The notes: generated by a model from the sequence alone, not told the origin. A stretch of 64,000 nt of DNA from Pseudomonas pharyngis (GCF_021602345.1 NZ_BQID01000005.1:62001-126000), one strand, 5' to 3'. Numbered from the stretch's first letter, positions 42,814-52,109 are shown. Translations and numbers: made by a program.

Positions 42814-43269
42814 CTAGCCGAATGTAACGCCACGCGCCATCCCGGTGGCCGCCACGACCATCAGTATCAACAACAGCGCTTCGGCATGACTGATCCGCGC
42901 GAATACCTTCGCACGTCCTGTGTCAGGGACAGCACCGCGTGCCTTGGCCATGCGCCACTTGATCAGGGTGATCATCGGCAAAAGCTCCAGAAGCAGAATC
43001 AGCACAAACAACGTCATCTTCAGATGGAACAGCGGCTGATGCAGGTAGTAGTCGGTTCCCTTCTCATAACCGGCAAAGGCGCGCATGCCGCCGGAGATGA
43101 GCAGCACCAGCGCCGAGAGCCCCCAGACATTGTCGGCAAGCAATACGCGCCCGACCTCACCCGAGCCGGACGCCAGGCGACTGAAGGCCGTCCCACGCGT
43201 CAACACCGCCCAGAAGCCCATGGCAAATGCCAATAGATGAATCGCTGCAAGAAACCAGTGAACCAGCAT
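42814..43269 (-). CDS. DUF2214 family membrane protein
   Basis: This 151-residue inner-membrane protein has four hydrophobic spans (about residues 3-22, 45-65, 80-103, 128-147). Signatures are WFLAAIHLLAFAMGFWAVLT, VLLADNVWGLSALVLLISGG, TDYYLHQPLFHLKM and a C-terminal ATGMARGVTFG. Family function is not established. AGGAG lies eight bases before the ATG at 43269; the longer in-frame extension upstream is not supported. Confidence 0.88.
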   Translation of the reverse strand: MLVHWFLAAIHLLAFAMGFWAVLTRGTAFSRLASGSGEVGRVLLADNVWGLSALVLLISGGMRAFAGYEKGTDYYLHQPLFHLKMTLFVLILLLELLPMITLIKWRMAKARGAVPDTGRAKVFARISHAEALLLILMVVAATGMARGVTFG

Positions 43270-43417
43270 TGATGAACTCCTGTCCGGCAGAGGCGAAATC
43301 AGCCTGACAGTAGTAGTCGAAAAAATGAGGACTTGCCTGTCACCCCTCCCGGAAAAACGGAAGCGGGCGAGACGAGAGACTGGCAGAGGCGCGGGAAAGG
43401 CAAATCGCGGGCAAAAA

Positions 43418-43450
43418 AAATCCCAAGCAGCTGATGGAAGCTTGGGATTT
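43418..43450. terminator. Bidirectional terminator-like hairpin
   Basis: AAATCCCAAGC pairs with GCTTGGGATTT; the minus strand continues into TTTTTTTT and the plus strand has A/T-rich flanks. It lies upstream of the DUF2214 gene, so it most likely ends transcripts arriving from the GNAT pseudogene. Confidence 0.75.
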
Positions 43451-43610
43451 AAAAATGCATAAACCGTGGTGGTGAACGCGGGGCGGATATTACTGATTTT
43501 TCCAGTATGTAACAACGTATTTTTGATAACCAAATGGTTAATAAAATCCGTAACCCATTAAATATCCACACTATTTAAAAGGTCGCTCACAAAAGTCGGC
43601 GACGAATGGA

Positions 43611-44072
43611 TCAAAATCCATCGCAGTCAATACGCGCATGGCTCAAGAATTTTACAAAAATGAGTTCGGGATCCCCCGGGTCAAGGTTCTGCACCGTTCC
43701 GCTATGCTGATATCAAAGATTTGTCAGCAGCTGCCGCATCGGCAAGTTGGACGTATTGGTCGACGTGAAGATCTTGCCTGCAACAGCGTGATGCTCCAGA
43801 CCACTCACGATTTGCCGACCCACGCCGGAACGCCTGCTCGCACTGGAGACGACCACGAGGGATATGAACCACTCACCGAAAAAGCTTCGATCCAAACAGC
43901 CGTAGCCGAGAAGAACGCCAGGATTGTCAGTCTCGCAGGCAACCCAGCACTCCTGCGCCCCAACAGCCCTCGCGATGCACGCTCGACGGCGGCTATCTGT
44001 TTCAGCGACAGGATCAATCTTCAACAGGCTTTCGATATCGCCTGAACTGGCGCGCTTGAATTGGCGACTCAT
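43611..44072 (-). pseudogene. GNAT acetyltransferase with in-frame TGA near C-terminus
   Basis: The frame from 44072 (MSRQFKRASSGDIESLLKID) encodes 119 residues of a GNAT fold, including SRRSGVGRQIVSGLEHHAVA (acetyl-CoA loop) and FTSTNTSNLPMRQLLTNL, then TGA at 43713-43715. After the stop the same frame continues YQHSGTVQNLDPGDPELIFV then KFLSHARIDCDGF to a TGA at 43611. That is the expected GNAT C-terminus, giving about 153 residues in all. One base change (for example GGA to TGA) explains it. A truncated but active product is possible. A start at 44072 has no clear ribosome site. Confidence 0.8.
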
Positions 44073-44155
44073 GAATACACCCCTGCAAATGTGCCGAAGT
44101 GTAGCTGCGGTCGACCAAACGGAAATTTGCAAAGGTTCTGAAAATCGCAGACAAC

Positions 44156-44187
44156 AAAAAAGGCCCACCTTTCGGTGAGCCCTTTCA
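44156..44187 (-). terminator. Terminator downstream of tRNA-Val(GAC)
   Basis: On the minus strand GGGCTCACC pairs with GGTGGGCC around GAAA and is followed by TTTTTTG. Confidence 0.8.
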
Positions 44188-44213
44188 GACCGCCCAGCAG
44201 AGCGGATTTTGTT

Positions 44214-44290
44214 TGGTAGGCGCGATTGGACTCGAACCAACGACCCCCACCATGTCAAGGTGGTGCTCTAACCAACTGAGCTACGTGCCT
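44214..44290 (-). tRNA. tRNA-Val(GAC)
   Basis: A 77-base cloverleaf with CCA is readable. The acceptor stem is AGGCACG/CGCGCCT, the D-arm GCTCAGTTGGTTAGAGC, the anticodon stem CCACC/GGTGG with loop TTGACAT (anticodon GAC, valine GUC codon), and the T-loop TTCGAGT. Confidence 0.93.
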
Positions 44291-44474
44291 GCTGTGAGGC
44301 GGCATTCTACGGAATTCCGGAGGGGTGTCAACACCTTTTTTTCACCTAACCCTATGAATATGCAAAATATTTAATTTCGACCCGCCGCAAGAAGATTTCC
44401 CGGTGGCTGGCGGAGGTTTTTCAACTGGGGTAGGATCGCTGCACTCGTAAAATATATTAAACAGAGGCTGCAGG

Positions 44475-45758
44475 ATGGCGAACACCCCTTACCCAGAGTC
44501 TTACTACGCGGCATCGGCCAACGCCGCACCACCACGTCCTGCCTTGCAGGATGACGTGGAGACGGATGTCTGTGTGATCGGCGCTGGTTATACGGGACTT
44601 TCCTCGGCGCTCTTCCTGCTGGAGAACGGTTTTCGCGTTACCGTGCTGGAAGCCGCCAAGGTCGGCTTCGGCGCCTCGGGGCGCAATGGCGGGCAAATCG
44701 TCAATAGCTACAGCCGTGACATTGATGTGATCGAACGCAGCGTCGGCCCGAAACAGGCGCAACTGCTCGGGCAGATGGCCTTCGAAGGCGGCCGGATCAT
44801 TCGCGAGCGCGTCAGCAAGTACAACATCCAGTGCGACCTCAAGGACGGCGGCGTATTCGCCGCCCTCACCGCCAAGCAGATGGGCCACCTGGAATCGCAG
44901 AAACGCTTGTGGGAACGCTTCGGCCATACCCAATTGGAACTGCTCGATCAACGCCGCATCCGCGAAGTGGTGGCTTGCGATCAGTACGTCGGCGGCATGC
45001 TCGACATGAGCGGCGGCCACATCCACCCGCTCAACCTGGCCCTCGGTGAAGCAGCCGCCGTTGAATCCCTGGGCGGCGCCATTTACGAACAGTCGCCGGC
45101 CGTGCGCATCGAACGCGGTGCCAACCCGGTCGTACATACACCGCAAGGCAAGGTCAGAGCCAAATTCATCATCGTCGCCGGCAACGCCTACCTCGGCAAT
45201 CTGGTGCCAGAGCTGGCGGCCAAATCGATGCCGTGCGGCACTCAGGTCATCACCACCGCACCACTGGGCGATGATCTGGCGAAATCCCTGCTGCCGCAGG
45301 ACTACTGCGTCGAAGACTGCAATTACCTGCTCGACTACTACCGCCTTACCGGCGACAAGCGCCTGATCTTCGGCGGCGGCGTGGTGTACGGCGCGCGGGA
45401 TCCGGCGAACATCGAAGCGATCATCCGCCCGAAAATGCTCAAGGCCTTCCCGCAGCTCAAGGACGTGAAGATCGACTACGCCTGGACCGGCAATTTCCTG
45501 CTGACCCTGTCGCGCCTGCCTCAGGTCGGACGCCTGGGCGACAACATCTATTACTCCCAGGGCTGTAGTGGCCACGGCGTGACCTACACGCACCTGGCCG
45601 GCAAGGTATTGGCCGAGGCACTGCGCGGACAAGCCGAGCGTTTCGATGCCTTTGCTGATCTGCCGCACTACCCTTTCCCCGGCGGGCAACTGCTGCGCAC
45701 ACCGTTTGCCGCATTGGGCGCGTGGTACTACGGACTGCGCGACAAGCTCGGTTTCTGA
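44475..45758 (+). CDS. FAD-dependent oxidase, PuuB/gamma-glutamylputrescine oxidase-like
   Basis: This 427-residue DAO-family flavoenzyme has the Rossmann motif TDVCVIGAGYTGLSSALFLL (residues about 30-49) and GFGASGRNGGQIVNSYSRDI, typical of PuuB-like oxidases. ITTAPLGDDLAKSLLPQD and the C-terminal YYSQGCSGHGVTYTHLAGKV (FAD contact) follow. Pseudomonads have many such enzymes that oxidise gamma-glutamyl polyamines or other secondary amines. No puu neighbours are present, so the substrate is not fixed. A bidirectional terminator follows. Confidence 0.9.
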   Translation: MANTPYPESYYAASANAAPPRPALQDDVETDVCVIGAGYTGLSSALFLLENGFRVTVLEAAKVGFGASGRNGGQIVNSYSRDIDVIERSVGPKQAQLLGQMAFEGGRIIRERVSKYNIQCDLKDGGVFAALTAKQMGHLESQKRLWERFGHTQLELLDQRRIREVVACDQYVGGMLDMSGGHIHPLNLALGEAAAVESLGGAIYEQSPAVRIERGANPVVHTPQGKVRAKFIIVAGNAYLGNLVPELAAKSMPCGTQVITTAPLGDDLAKSLLPQDYCVEDCNYLLDYYRLTGDKRLIFGGGVVYGARDPANIEAIIRPKMLKAFPQLKDVKIDYAWTGNFLLTLSRLPQVGRLGDNIYYSQGCSGHGVTYTHLAGKVLAEALRGQAERFDAFADLPHYPFPGGQLLRTPFAALGAWYYGLRDKLGF

Positions 45759-45763
45759 TGCGC

Positions 45764-45796
45764 AAAAAAAGGGGCCGCTGAAAAGCGGCCCCTTTT
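45764..45796. terminator. Bidirectional terminator
   Basis: AAGGGGCCGCT pairs with AGCGGCCCCTT around a four-base loop, with A run before and T run after. It serves the flavin oxidase gene and the converging xdhC operon. Confidence 0.9.
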
Positions 45797-45810
45797 ACAT
45801 CCAGCTCCAA

Positions 45811-46782
45811 TCACAACTGATCCCGCGCAATCCCGCTGCGAATCCGCAGGATATCCGCGAGCACCGCCAGAGCAATTTCCGCCGGCGTCTTGCTGCCCAG
45901 GTTGAGGCCGATCGGCGCATGAATTCGCGCCAGCTCGCTCTCCCCCAGCCCGCCAATCCGGCGCAAACGCTCGAAGCGCTTTTGTGAAGTCTGCAACGAA
46001 CCCATCACGCCGATGTAAAACGCCTCGGTGCGCACAGCTTCCATCATCGCCAGATCGTCGATGCGCGGATCGTGGGTCAACGCCACCACCGCCGTATCAC
46101 GGTGACAACCGCCATCGGCGATGAACACCGACGGCAATTGCCGGCGAATCTCCACGCCATTGAGCACCACGCCTTTCAGCACTTCTTCACGCGGGTCGCA
46201 GAGGATCACTTCGAAGCCGAGACCGACCGCGAATTCCGCACAGGCCTGCGCCACGCTGGAATACCCCGCCAGCAGCAAACGCTGAGCAGCCCCGATGCGG
46301 ATCCGTACCCGGTCGATTTCACGCTCGATTCGCGCGCCCTGCTCGTGATCGGTAAACAGGCTACGCGCACCAGTAGTCAGATCGACTTCGCGAATCACCC
46401 GGCGCTGCCCGAGCAACGCCGATTCGAGCTCACGCAGGTGCGCCTGCACATCGCAGCCGGCGTCAAATTTCTCTACCAGCACATCGAGAATGCCGCCGCA
46501 TGGCAGGCTGACCCGCGAACGCGGATCGTCACCTTCGCCATAACGCACGACATTGATCGCATCGAGAAACGCACCTTCGGCGACGCGCTCGAGAAAGTCT
46601 TCCTCGACGCAACCACCGGACAGCGACCCGATCCACTGCCCGCCGTCGTTCACCGCCAGCAGCGAACCTGGCGCGCGAGGTGCCGAGCCGTAGGTGGTCA
46701 GCACGGTGCAGAGCCAGATGCGTTGCCCCGCCGTCGACCACTCCAACGCCCGTCGAACCACTTGCAGATCGAGATGCTGCAT
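45811..46782 (-). CDS. XdhC/CoxI family molybdenum cofactor maturation protein
   Basis: This 323-residue protein has the N-terminal XdhC_CoxI domain (residues about 10-80: TTYGSAPRAPGSLLAVNDGG, LSGGCVEEDFLERV). A C-terminal Rossmann domain follows (RLLLAGYSSVAQACAEFAVG, ILCDPREEVL, VVALTHDPRIDDLAMMEAVR). The end contains LARIHAPIGLNLGSKTPAEI, which is conserved. XdhC binds Moco, promotes its sulfuration and inserts it into hydroxylases. It is last in the operon after the large, Fe-S and cytochrome subunits, two bases from the cytochrome gene. Confidence 0.93.
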   Translation of the reverse strand: MQHLDLQVVRRALEWSTAGQRIWLCTVLTTYGSAPRAPGSLLAVNDGGQWIGSLSGGCVEEDFLERVAEGAFLDAINVVRYGEGDDPRSRVSLPCGGILDVLVEKFDAGCDVQAHLRELESALLGQRRVIREVDLTTGARSLFTDHEQGARIEREIDRVRIRIGAAQRLLLAGYSSVAQACAEFAVGLGFEVILCDPREEVLKGVVLNGVEIRRQLPSVFIADGGCHRDTAVVALTHDPRIDDLAMMEAVRTEAFYIGVMGSLQTSQKRFERLRRIGGLGESELARIHAPIGLNLGSKTPAEIALAVLADILRIRSGIARDQL

Positions 46783-46784
46783 GA

Positions 46785-48020
46785 TCAGTGCGCCTTGTGC
46801 TCAACGGACGGCGCATCAGCCTGCAGCTTCTGCACATCACCAACCGCCAGCTCGGCCGACTGACCACCCCAGCCCTGACGCAGGTAGTTCAGCAGATCGG
46901 TCAGTCGTTCGGCACTGAGCTTGTCGGCAAAACCCGGCATCGGCTGCATGTGTTCGAACCCGGCGAATTTCTGTTCGCCGATGCCATCCTCGATCACGCG
47001 CAACAGGTTGCGCGGGTCTTCCAGACGCAACGTGGTGTTGCCGCGCATGGCCACCGCGATGTGCGGTTTGCCCTCGCCACCGGCCGCGTGACAGCCGGCG
47101 CAGACGTTCAAGTATTCCTGAAGGCCGCGCTGGGCGCTGACACTGAGTTTTTCCACCGGCACCTCGGTCAGTTCTTTCGCCGCCGGAGGCTTGTCGCCCA
47201 GCAGGAAAGTCGCCATCGCCGCCAGATCCGGATCATTCAGGCCCTGAGTGCTGTTGTGGAACACCGGGAACATCTCGTTGAACATCGTGCCCTGGGCGCT
47301 CATGCCGTGCTTGAGGAACGTGCTCAGGTCCTGATGGTTCCAGCCGCGTGCCGCCAAGTCGGTTGCCAGCAGGCTCGGCGCCAGATAGCCGTTAAGGATG
47401 CCGCCGGTCAGGCGCTTATCCAACTGCATCGCGCCCGGCAGGCCGCGTGGCGTATGGCATTCGCCGCAATGGCCGAGCACTTCGACCATATACTGGCCGC
47501 GTTTCCAGGCGTCGCTTTTGCCTTCGGCAGGCTCCAGCTTCAAGGCTTTGCCGTACATCATGTTCCAGCCAATCAAGCCCGGACGCACGTTGAACGGGAA
47601 GCTCAGACTGGTCGCCGGCGCGGCGCGCTCGATCGGCTCGACGGTTTTCAGATACGCGTGAATCGCATCCGAATCCGCACGCGGCATCAAGTGATACGAG
47701 GTGTACGGCATCGCCGGGTACAGGTTGGCGCCGTCGCGACGCTTGCCTTCAGTCAGCGCAGCGAAGAATTCGTCATCGTTGTACAAACCGATGCCGTGCT
47801 CTTTGCTTGGAGTGATGTTGGTGCCGTAGATCGTGCCGAACGGCGATACGATCGGCAGGCCGCCAGCAAACGGCGCGCCGCCGGGCGCAGTGTGGCACGC
47901 CATGCAGTCAGCCGCGCGGGCGAGGTATTCGCCGCGCTTGACCTGATCATCCGCGTGCGCCGCCAACACAGGCGCAGCCAGCCCGACCGCCAGGGTCAGG
48001 CGGGTCAGTAATTGCTTCAT
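46785..48020 (-). CDS. Triheme cytochrome c subunit
   Basis: This 411-residue protein has a signal peptide (MKQLLTRLTLAVGLAAPVLA, cleavage near residue 22) and three CXXCH heme sites: CMACH (about 41-45), CGECH (about 187-191) and CAGCH (about 316-320). It matches the cytochrome subunit of membrane-associated molybdenum aldehyde/isoquinoline-type dehydrogenases, passing electrons to the respiratory chain. The start at 48020 is chosen for the signal peptide; the upstream in-frame extension is antisense-like. Confidence 0.94.
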   Translation of the reverse strand: MKQLLTRLTLAVGLAAPVLAAHADDQVKRGEYLARAADCMACHTAPGGAPFAGGLPIVSPFGTIYGTNITPSKEHGIGLYNDDEFFAALTEGKRRDGANLYPAMPYTSYHLMPRADSDAIHAYLKTVEPIERAAPATSLSFPFNVRPGLIGWNMMYGKALKLEPAEGKSDAWKRGQYMVEVLGHCGECHTPRGLPGAMQLDKRLTGGILNGYLAPSLLATDLAARGWNHQDLSTFLKHGMSAQGTMFNEMFPVFHNSTQGLNDPDLAAMATFLLGDKPPAAKELTEVPVEKLSVSAQRGLQEYLNVCAGCHAAGGEGKPHIAVAMRGNTTLRLEDPRNLLRVIEDGIGEQKFAGFEHMQPMPGFADKLSAERLTDLLNYLRQGWGGQSAELAVGDVQKLQADAPSVEHKAH

Positions 48021-48022
48021 GC

Positions 48023-48562
48023 TTAACCCTCCTTGACCAGGCCGAGATCGGTCAGCACGTTGCGGGTGGCGTTGTAGTAACGCACGTACCCGGTGCAACG
48101 GCAGACGTGATGGCCGAGGCTGTCCTCGATGACTTGCTCCAGTTTGCTTTTGACGATTGGCTGGCGCTGCAGCTTCTCCACCAGCACGGTCGCGGCGTTG
48201 ACGAAGCCCGGCGCGCAGTAGCTGCACTGGAAAGCGAATTCGTCGACGAACCGCTGCTGGATCGGGTTCAGCTCGGTGACCTGGCCTTGCTCGTCACGCT
48301 TGGCGTGGCCTTCGATGGTGCGGACTTTCTTGCCCTCGAAATAATGCGCGCCGGTGATGCAGGTGCGCACTTCTTCGCTGGTGCCATCCGGGTTATCGAC
48401 GATCACCACGCAGGCGTGGCAGATGCCCTGGCCGCAGCCCAGGCGCGAACCGGTGAGGTTCTTGTATTCGTGCAGGTAGTCGATCATCGGCAGGTCATCA
48501 GGGATGTCCACCGGGCCGACGGATTGACCGTTGAGGGTCAGTTGAAGCGGACGGTTAGCCAT
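48023..48562 (-). CDS. 2Fe-2S subunit of molybdenum hydroxylase
   Basis: This 179-residue protein has the plant-ferredoxin-type cluster motif GCGQGICHACVVIVD (cysteines about 44-52) with a further Cys in TCITG. The C-terminal cluster is QCSYCAPGFV and GHHVCRCTGYVRY. It is the small subunit of xanthine-dehydrogenase-family enzymes such as isoquinoline 1-oxidoreductase (IorA). It lies three bases before the cytochrome gene and eight bases inside the end of the large-subunit gene. Confidence 0.95.
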   Translation of the reverse strand: MANRPLQLTLNGQSVGPVDIPDDLPMIDYLHEYKNLTGSRLGCGQGICHACVVIVDNPDGTSEEVRTCITGAHYFEGKKVRTIEGHAKRDEQGQVTELNPIQQRFVDEFAFQCSYCAPGFVNAATVLVEKLQRQPIVKSKLEQVIEDSLGHHVCRCTGYVRYYNATRNVLTDLGLVKEG

Positions 48563-51386
48563 TGAGGGCCTCCTTGATGCGCGCAGCAGTGATTGGCAGA
48601 TCGCGAACACGTTTACCGATGGCGTGGGCCACGGCGTTACCGATGGCACCGACCACCGGAATCATCACCACTTCGGCGATGCCTTTGGACGGGTCGCTTG
48701 GGGACAGCGGCGGCAGGATTTCCGACGTCTGCTTCCACACCGCCACATGGCGCGCCATCGGCAGGCGATAACGGTTGAAGTTCCAGTCCCCCTCCCCCGG
48801 CCCGCCTTCGTACAACGGCATCTCTTCCATCAAGGCGTGACCGATGCCCATGGCGATCCCGCCTTCGAGCTGGCCGCGAACCAGTTCTTCGACCAGCACC
48901 CGTCCGCATTCCAGCCACGAGTGATGGTTGAGCACTTCGACTTCTGCCGAACCTTTGTTGACCTTCAACTCGACCAGCGTTGCCACCGGGCTGTAGTAGG
49001 TCACGGCGGCGTTGTTCAACTGGACGACCGGATAGGCGATGTTCTGCCGATCCAGCAGGTGGAAACCGGCGCTGGTCATCTGCGCTTTCTTCGCCTTAGG
49101 GGCGCCGTCGCCGTACTTCACCGCCAGACCGTCGAGCGGCAGACGCTCGCGCACGCCATCGATGCTGTATTCGGCCTCGGCCCAGCTCCAGCGGTTGAAA
49201 CCGTGAACCGTGGCGCCAGTGACCAGACCGCGCTCGTGCGCACGCTTGGCCAGCTCTTCGAAGGTCAGTGGCTGCATGCCGTTGGCGGTGAGTTTGCCGT
49301 CGACCCAATGCGCATCTTCGCGACGCACCACGTAAGGGTTGGCCTGGCCGCCGTACGGACCCTGACGCCAGATCTCCAGCGCCGCCGGCCACAGACCGTG
49401 GTTGAATAGCACGCGCGCCGCTTCACGGGTGGCGTGGCTGAAGTAGTAGGCGGAGTTGGTCGCGGACGAGGCCGATGCCAGCTTGCCGACCCAGCGCGGG
49501 TTGCGCAGGAAGTTGTCCTGTTCGGCCTGGCTCATGATGTAAGGGTTGCCGGCGGTGACCAGCTGCATTTCATCCCACTCGGTTTCGCCGGTCTTCACGT
49601 CGTGAGCCGCGCTGCCGAGGAAATCAGCCACTACCAAGGCTTGCGAGGTGGACATGCCGGTACCGATCTCGATGCCGATGTGACGCAGGGAAATGCGGCC
49701 GTCAGCGGTGAACTCGATGCTGGCCATCGGTGCTTCGGAACCGGTGCCGAAGTCTTTCTGGCAAATGGCGAAACCCACGCCATACCAGTTGTCCGGATCC
49801 GCCGCTTCGCGCTGCTTCTTGATCGCGTCGCGGTTTTTCCAGACTTCGTGCAGCGAAGCCTTGTCGAGAATCTCGTGCAGGCGCAACGCACCGGCCGGGA
49901 TCGCGCCCTGGGTGTTTTTCATCCCCGAGCGCAGCGCATTTTTGCGGCGCAGATCGATGGCATCGACACCAAGGCGATCGGCGATTTCGTCGACCATCAT
50001 CTCGGTGGAGGCCATGCTCTGCAGCGTGCCGTAGCCGCGCATCGAACCCGCTTCAACCGCTCGGGAATGGTAAGCGGTGACCTGCAGGTCGTTCTGCGGC
50101 ATGTAGTAGATCGACTGCGCCGCCGTAGCGCCAACGGCCGCTACCGACGGGCTGTAGTTGATCCGGCCGCCACCGTCGACGCTCATCTCGGCACGGAAAA
50201 TCTTGAAGCTATGATCGGTCTTGTCCACTGCCAACTGGTAGCGGATGTCGAACGGGTGACGCTTGATGCCGCTCTGGAACTGCTCGTAGCGGTCGTTGGC
50301 CAGGCGAATCGGCACGCCCGCGCCGTACAACGCCGCCAAAGCTGCGTAGTAGACGAAAATGTTGTGGTCCTTGGACCCGTAACCGACGGTGTAACCCGGG
50401 TGCATGTTGAGGTTCGCCAGGCCAAAACGCGACGGCCCGATCATCTTCGCGGTCTCGGTGGCGGTTTCCAACGGGCACTGAGTGGCGACGACGAAATGCA
50501 GGGTCTTGGTCGCCGGGTCGTACCAGCCGTTGCCGTTGTCCGGTTCCATCGCGGCCGGTTCGATCGACGGGGTCTTGTAACGTTCGTCAAACACCAGCCA
50601 GTTGTCCGGCGGGGTGTCGATCTCTTTCTTCATGCGATCGGCATAGAACAGGCCGCGTTCGGTCAGGTTGCCGTGCAGGTTCGGTTGGGAATTCCACACC
50701 GGACGACGGTTCTTCAGCATCGGGAACAGGATCGAGTCCTTGAGGCTGGCGAATTCGTCTTCGTCTGCCGACGTCGGGCCACCGACGCGCACGTAGCGGA
50801 AACTGCCATAGGGATCGCCTTCGTAGAACGGTACTTGCGCACCGTAACGAATCGCTTTGTCATTGAATTTGAGTTTGTTCTTGGCCTGGCGGAAACGCTC
50901 GAAGTCGTTCCAGATCAGGATCGCAACCGGGTGGCCGATGAACATCGGCACCTTGCCTTCCGGCAGCAGCGGATCCGGCGCGTGCTCTTCCGGGAACACG
51001 ATGCCGTCCTTGTCCAGGTCGGCGGCGGTAACGATACGATCAGGCTGCAGATCGGCGCCGAGCCACGACAGGTCATAGCCTTCGTAGATACGGTCAGCCT
51101 TGATGGTTTTCAGCAACATGGCGTGGCCTTGCTGCTGGGGCCAGCCCGGCATGTCCTTGGAACGGATGTCGCGGGCAAACACTTTGCTGCCGCAGACCTT
51201 GGACAAGGCATCGTTACGCTGGCGCGCCTTGCCGTTGTTGCCGAGCCACTGCTCGGACGGCACGGTGACGCTGTTTTCCATCAAGGCACCGAGCGCCTGA
51301 CTGCTGAGCGGCGTCAGCGTAACGCTCACACCCGCCACCAGCCCGCCCTGAAGGAACGAGCGCCGGGATATTTCACGGTTGGACAT
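48555..51386 (-). CDS. Molybdopterin-binding large subunit, Tat-exported (IorB-like)
   Basis: This 943-residue protein has a twin-arginine signal (MSNREISRRSFLQGGLVAGV). Xanthine-dehydrogenase-family segments follow, such as GFAICQKDFGTGSEAPMASI, FTADGRISLRHIGIEIGTGM and NYSPSVAAVGATAAQSIYYM, with an AMGIGHALMEEMPLYEGGPG C-terminal active-site region. It binds Moco and, with the 2Fe-2S and cytochrome subunits, forms a periplasmic hydroxylase. The substrate (aldehyde, N-heterocycle or other) cannot be inferred. Confidence 0.93.
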   Translation of the reverse strand: MSNREISRRSFLQGGLVAGVSVTLTPLSSQALGALMENSVTVPSEQWLGNNGKARQRNDALSKVCGSKVFARDIRSKDMPGWPQQQGHAMLLKTIKADRIYEGYDLSWLGADLQPDRIVTAADLDKDGIVFPEEHAPDPLLPEGKVPMFIGHPVAILIWNDFERFRQAKNKLKFNDKAIRYGAQVPFYEGDPYGSFRYVRVGGPTSADEDEFASLKDSILFPMLKNRRPVWNSQPNLHGNLTERGLFYADRMKKEIDTPPDNWLVFDERYKTPSIEPAAMEPDNGNGWYDPATKTLHFVVATQCPLETATETAKMIGPSRFGLANLNMHPGYTVGYGSKDHNIFVYYAALAALYGAGVPIRLANDRYEQFQSGIKRHPFDIRYQLAVDKTDHSFKIFRAEMSVDGGGRINYSPSVAAVGATAAQSIYYMPQNDLQVTAYHSRAVEAGSMRGYGTLQSMASTEMMVDEIADRLGVDAIDLRRKNALRSGMKNTQGAIPAGALRLHEILDKASLHEVWKNRDAIKKQREAADPDNWYGVGFAICQKDFGTGSEAPMASIEFTADGRISLRHIGIEIGTGMSTSQALVVADFLGSAAHDVKTGETEWDEMQLVTAGNPYIMSQAEQDNFLRNPRWVGKLASASSATNSAYYFSHATREAARVLFNHGLWPAALEIWRQGPYGGQANPYVVRREDAHWVDGKLTANGMQPLTFEELAKRAHERGLVTGATVHGFNRWSWAEAEYSIDGVRERLPLDGLAVKYGDGAPKAKKAQMTSAGFHLLDRQNIAYPVVQLNNAAVTYYSPVATLVELKVNKGSAEVEVLNHHSWLECGRVLVEELVRGQLEGGIAMGIGHALMEEMPLYEGGPGEGDWNFNRYRLPMARHVAVWKQTSEILPPLSPSDPSKGIAEVVMIPVVGAIGNAVAHAIGKRVRDLPITAARIKEALNG

Positions 51387-51807
51387 GGATCATCCTCTGG
51401 GCGGTTATGGATCCGCCCTTCTGGTTATCTACTGGGAATCTCGAGTCTTGCAGAAGCCCTTTTTGACGAAGCAAAGGGCGTGATGACAGTGCAAAGCTGA
51501 CCGAAAGGTTAACTTTATAGGTTTCTGAGCTCGCAGCAAACAACCAGTTACAAAAATTTGACTAAAGAATCAAAAAATCAATGCGGCATTGCATCGCAGC
51601 GACTCGGAGACTCAGGTAGATTGCCCGGCAGCATCGAACGAGCCACGGCTAGGATTCGTCGCCGGCTACAAGGGAGGAATTTGGGAGAGGTCAAATTTCA
51701 GACACAAAAAACCCCGGTCTTTCGACCAGGGTCTTTGCTATCGATTCCGAATCAACCAGAGGTTGCGTTCGGTGTTTCAAGGCGTTCAGCGGTCCTTGAA
51801 ACAGATA
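51387..51807. other. Intergenic region upstream of molybdenum hydroxylase operon
   Basis: No credible gene is seen over 421 bases. A possible minus-strand promoter for the operon is TTGTTT-18-TATAAA near 51505-51540. The tRNA-cluster terminator is at 51706-51735. Confidence 0.45.
51706..51735 (-). terminator. Terminator after tRNA-Asp cluster
   Basis: On the minus strand ACCCTGGTC pairs with GACCGGGGT around GAAA, then TTTTTT. It ends the Val-Asp-Asp tRNA transcript. Confidence 0.82.
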
Positions 51808-51884
51808 TGGCGCAGCGGACGGGACTCGAACCCGCGACCCCCGGCGTGACAGGCCGGTATTCTAACCGACTGAACTACCGCTGC
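51808..51884 (-). tRNA. tRNA-Asp(GTC), second copy in cluster
   Basis: A 77-base cloverleaf with CCA is readable. The acceptor is GCAGCGG/CCGCTGC, the D-arm GTTCAGTCGGTTAGAAT, the anticodon loop CTGTCAC (GTC) and the T-loop TTCGAGT. It is identical to the copy at 51978-52054. Confidence 0.96.
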
Positions 51885-51977
51885 GTATCGCTTTGAGCTG
51901 ACGCTCAAGTAACTCGTTTGACTGAAAGCTTCGGTGCTTTTCAATCGCGAACCAGACAGTGTCTGACTCGTTAAATA

Positions 51978-52054
51978 TGGCGCAGCGGACGGGACTCGAA
52001 CCCGCGACCCCCGGCGTGACAGGCCGGTATTCTAACCGACTGAACTACCGCTGC
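51978..52054 (-). tRNA. tRNA-Asp(GTC), first copy in cluster
   Basis: This copy is identical in sequence to the tRNA at 51808-51884 and is separated from it by 93 bases. The pair is a tandem duplication within the Val-Asp-Asp cluster. Confidence 0.96.
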
Positions 52055-52109
52055 GCGTCGGTGCAGGCACTTTCAGCCTACGTTCTTGCTTACGCAAGTC
52101 TCTCGGGAG

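Noticed and set aside
43713-43715. The TGA in the GNAT gene as a selenocysteine codon
   Set aside because: GNAT enzymes do not use selenocysteine here and no SECIS-like hairpin is evident just after the codon. A nonsense mutation is simpler.
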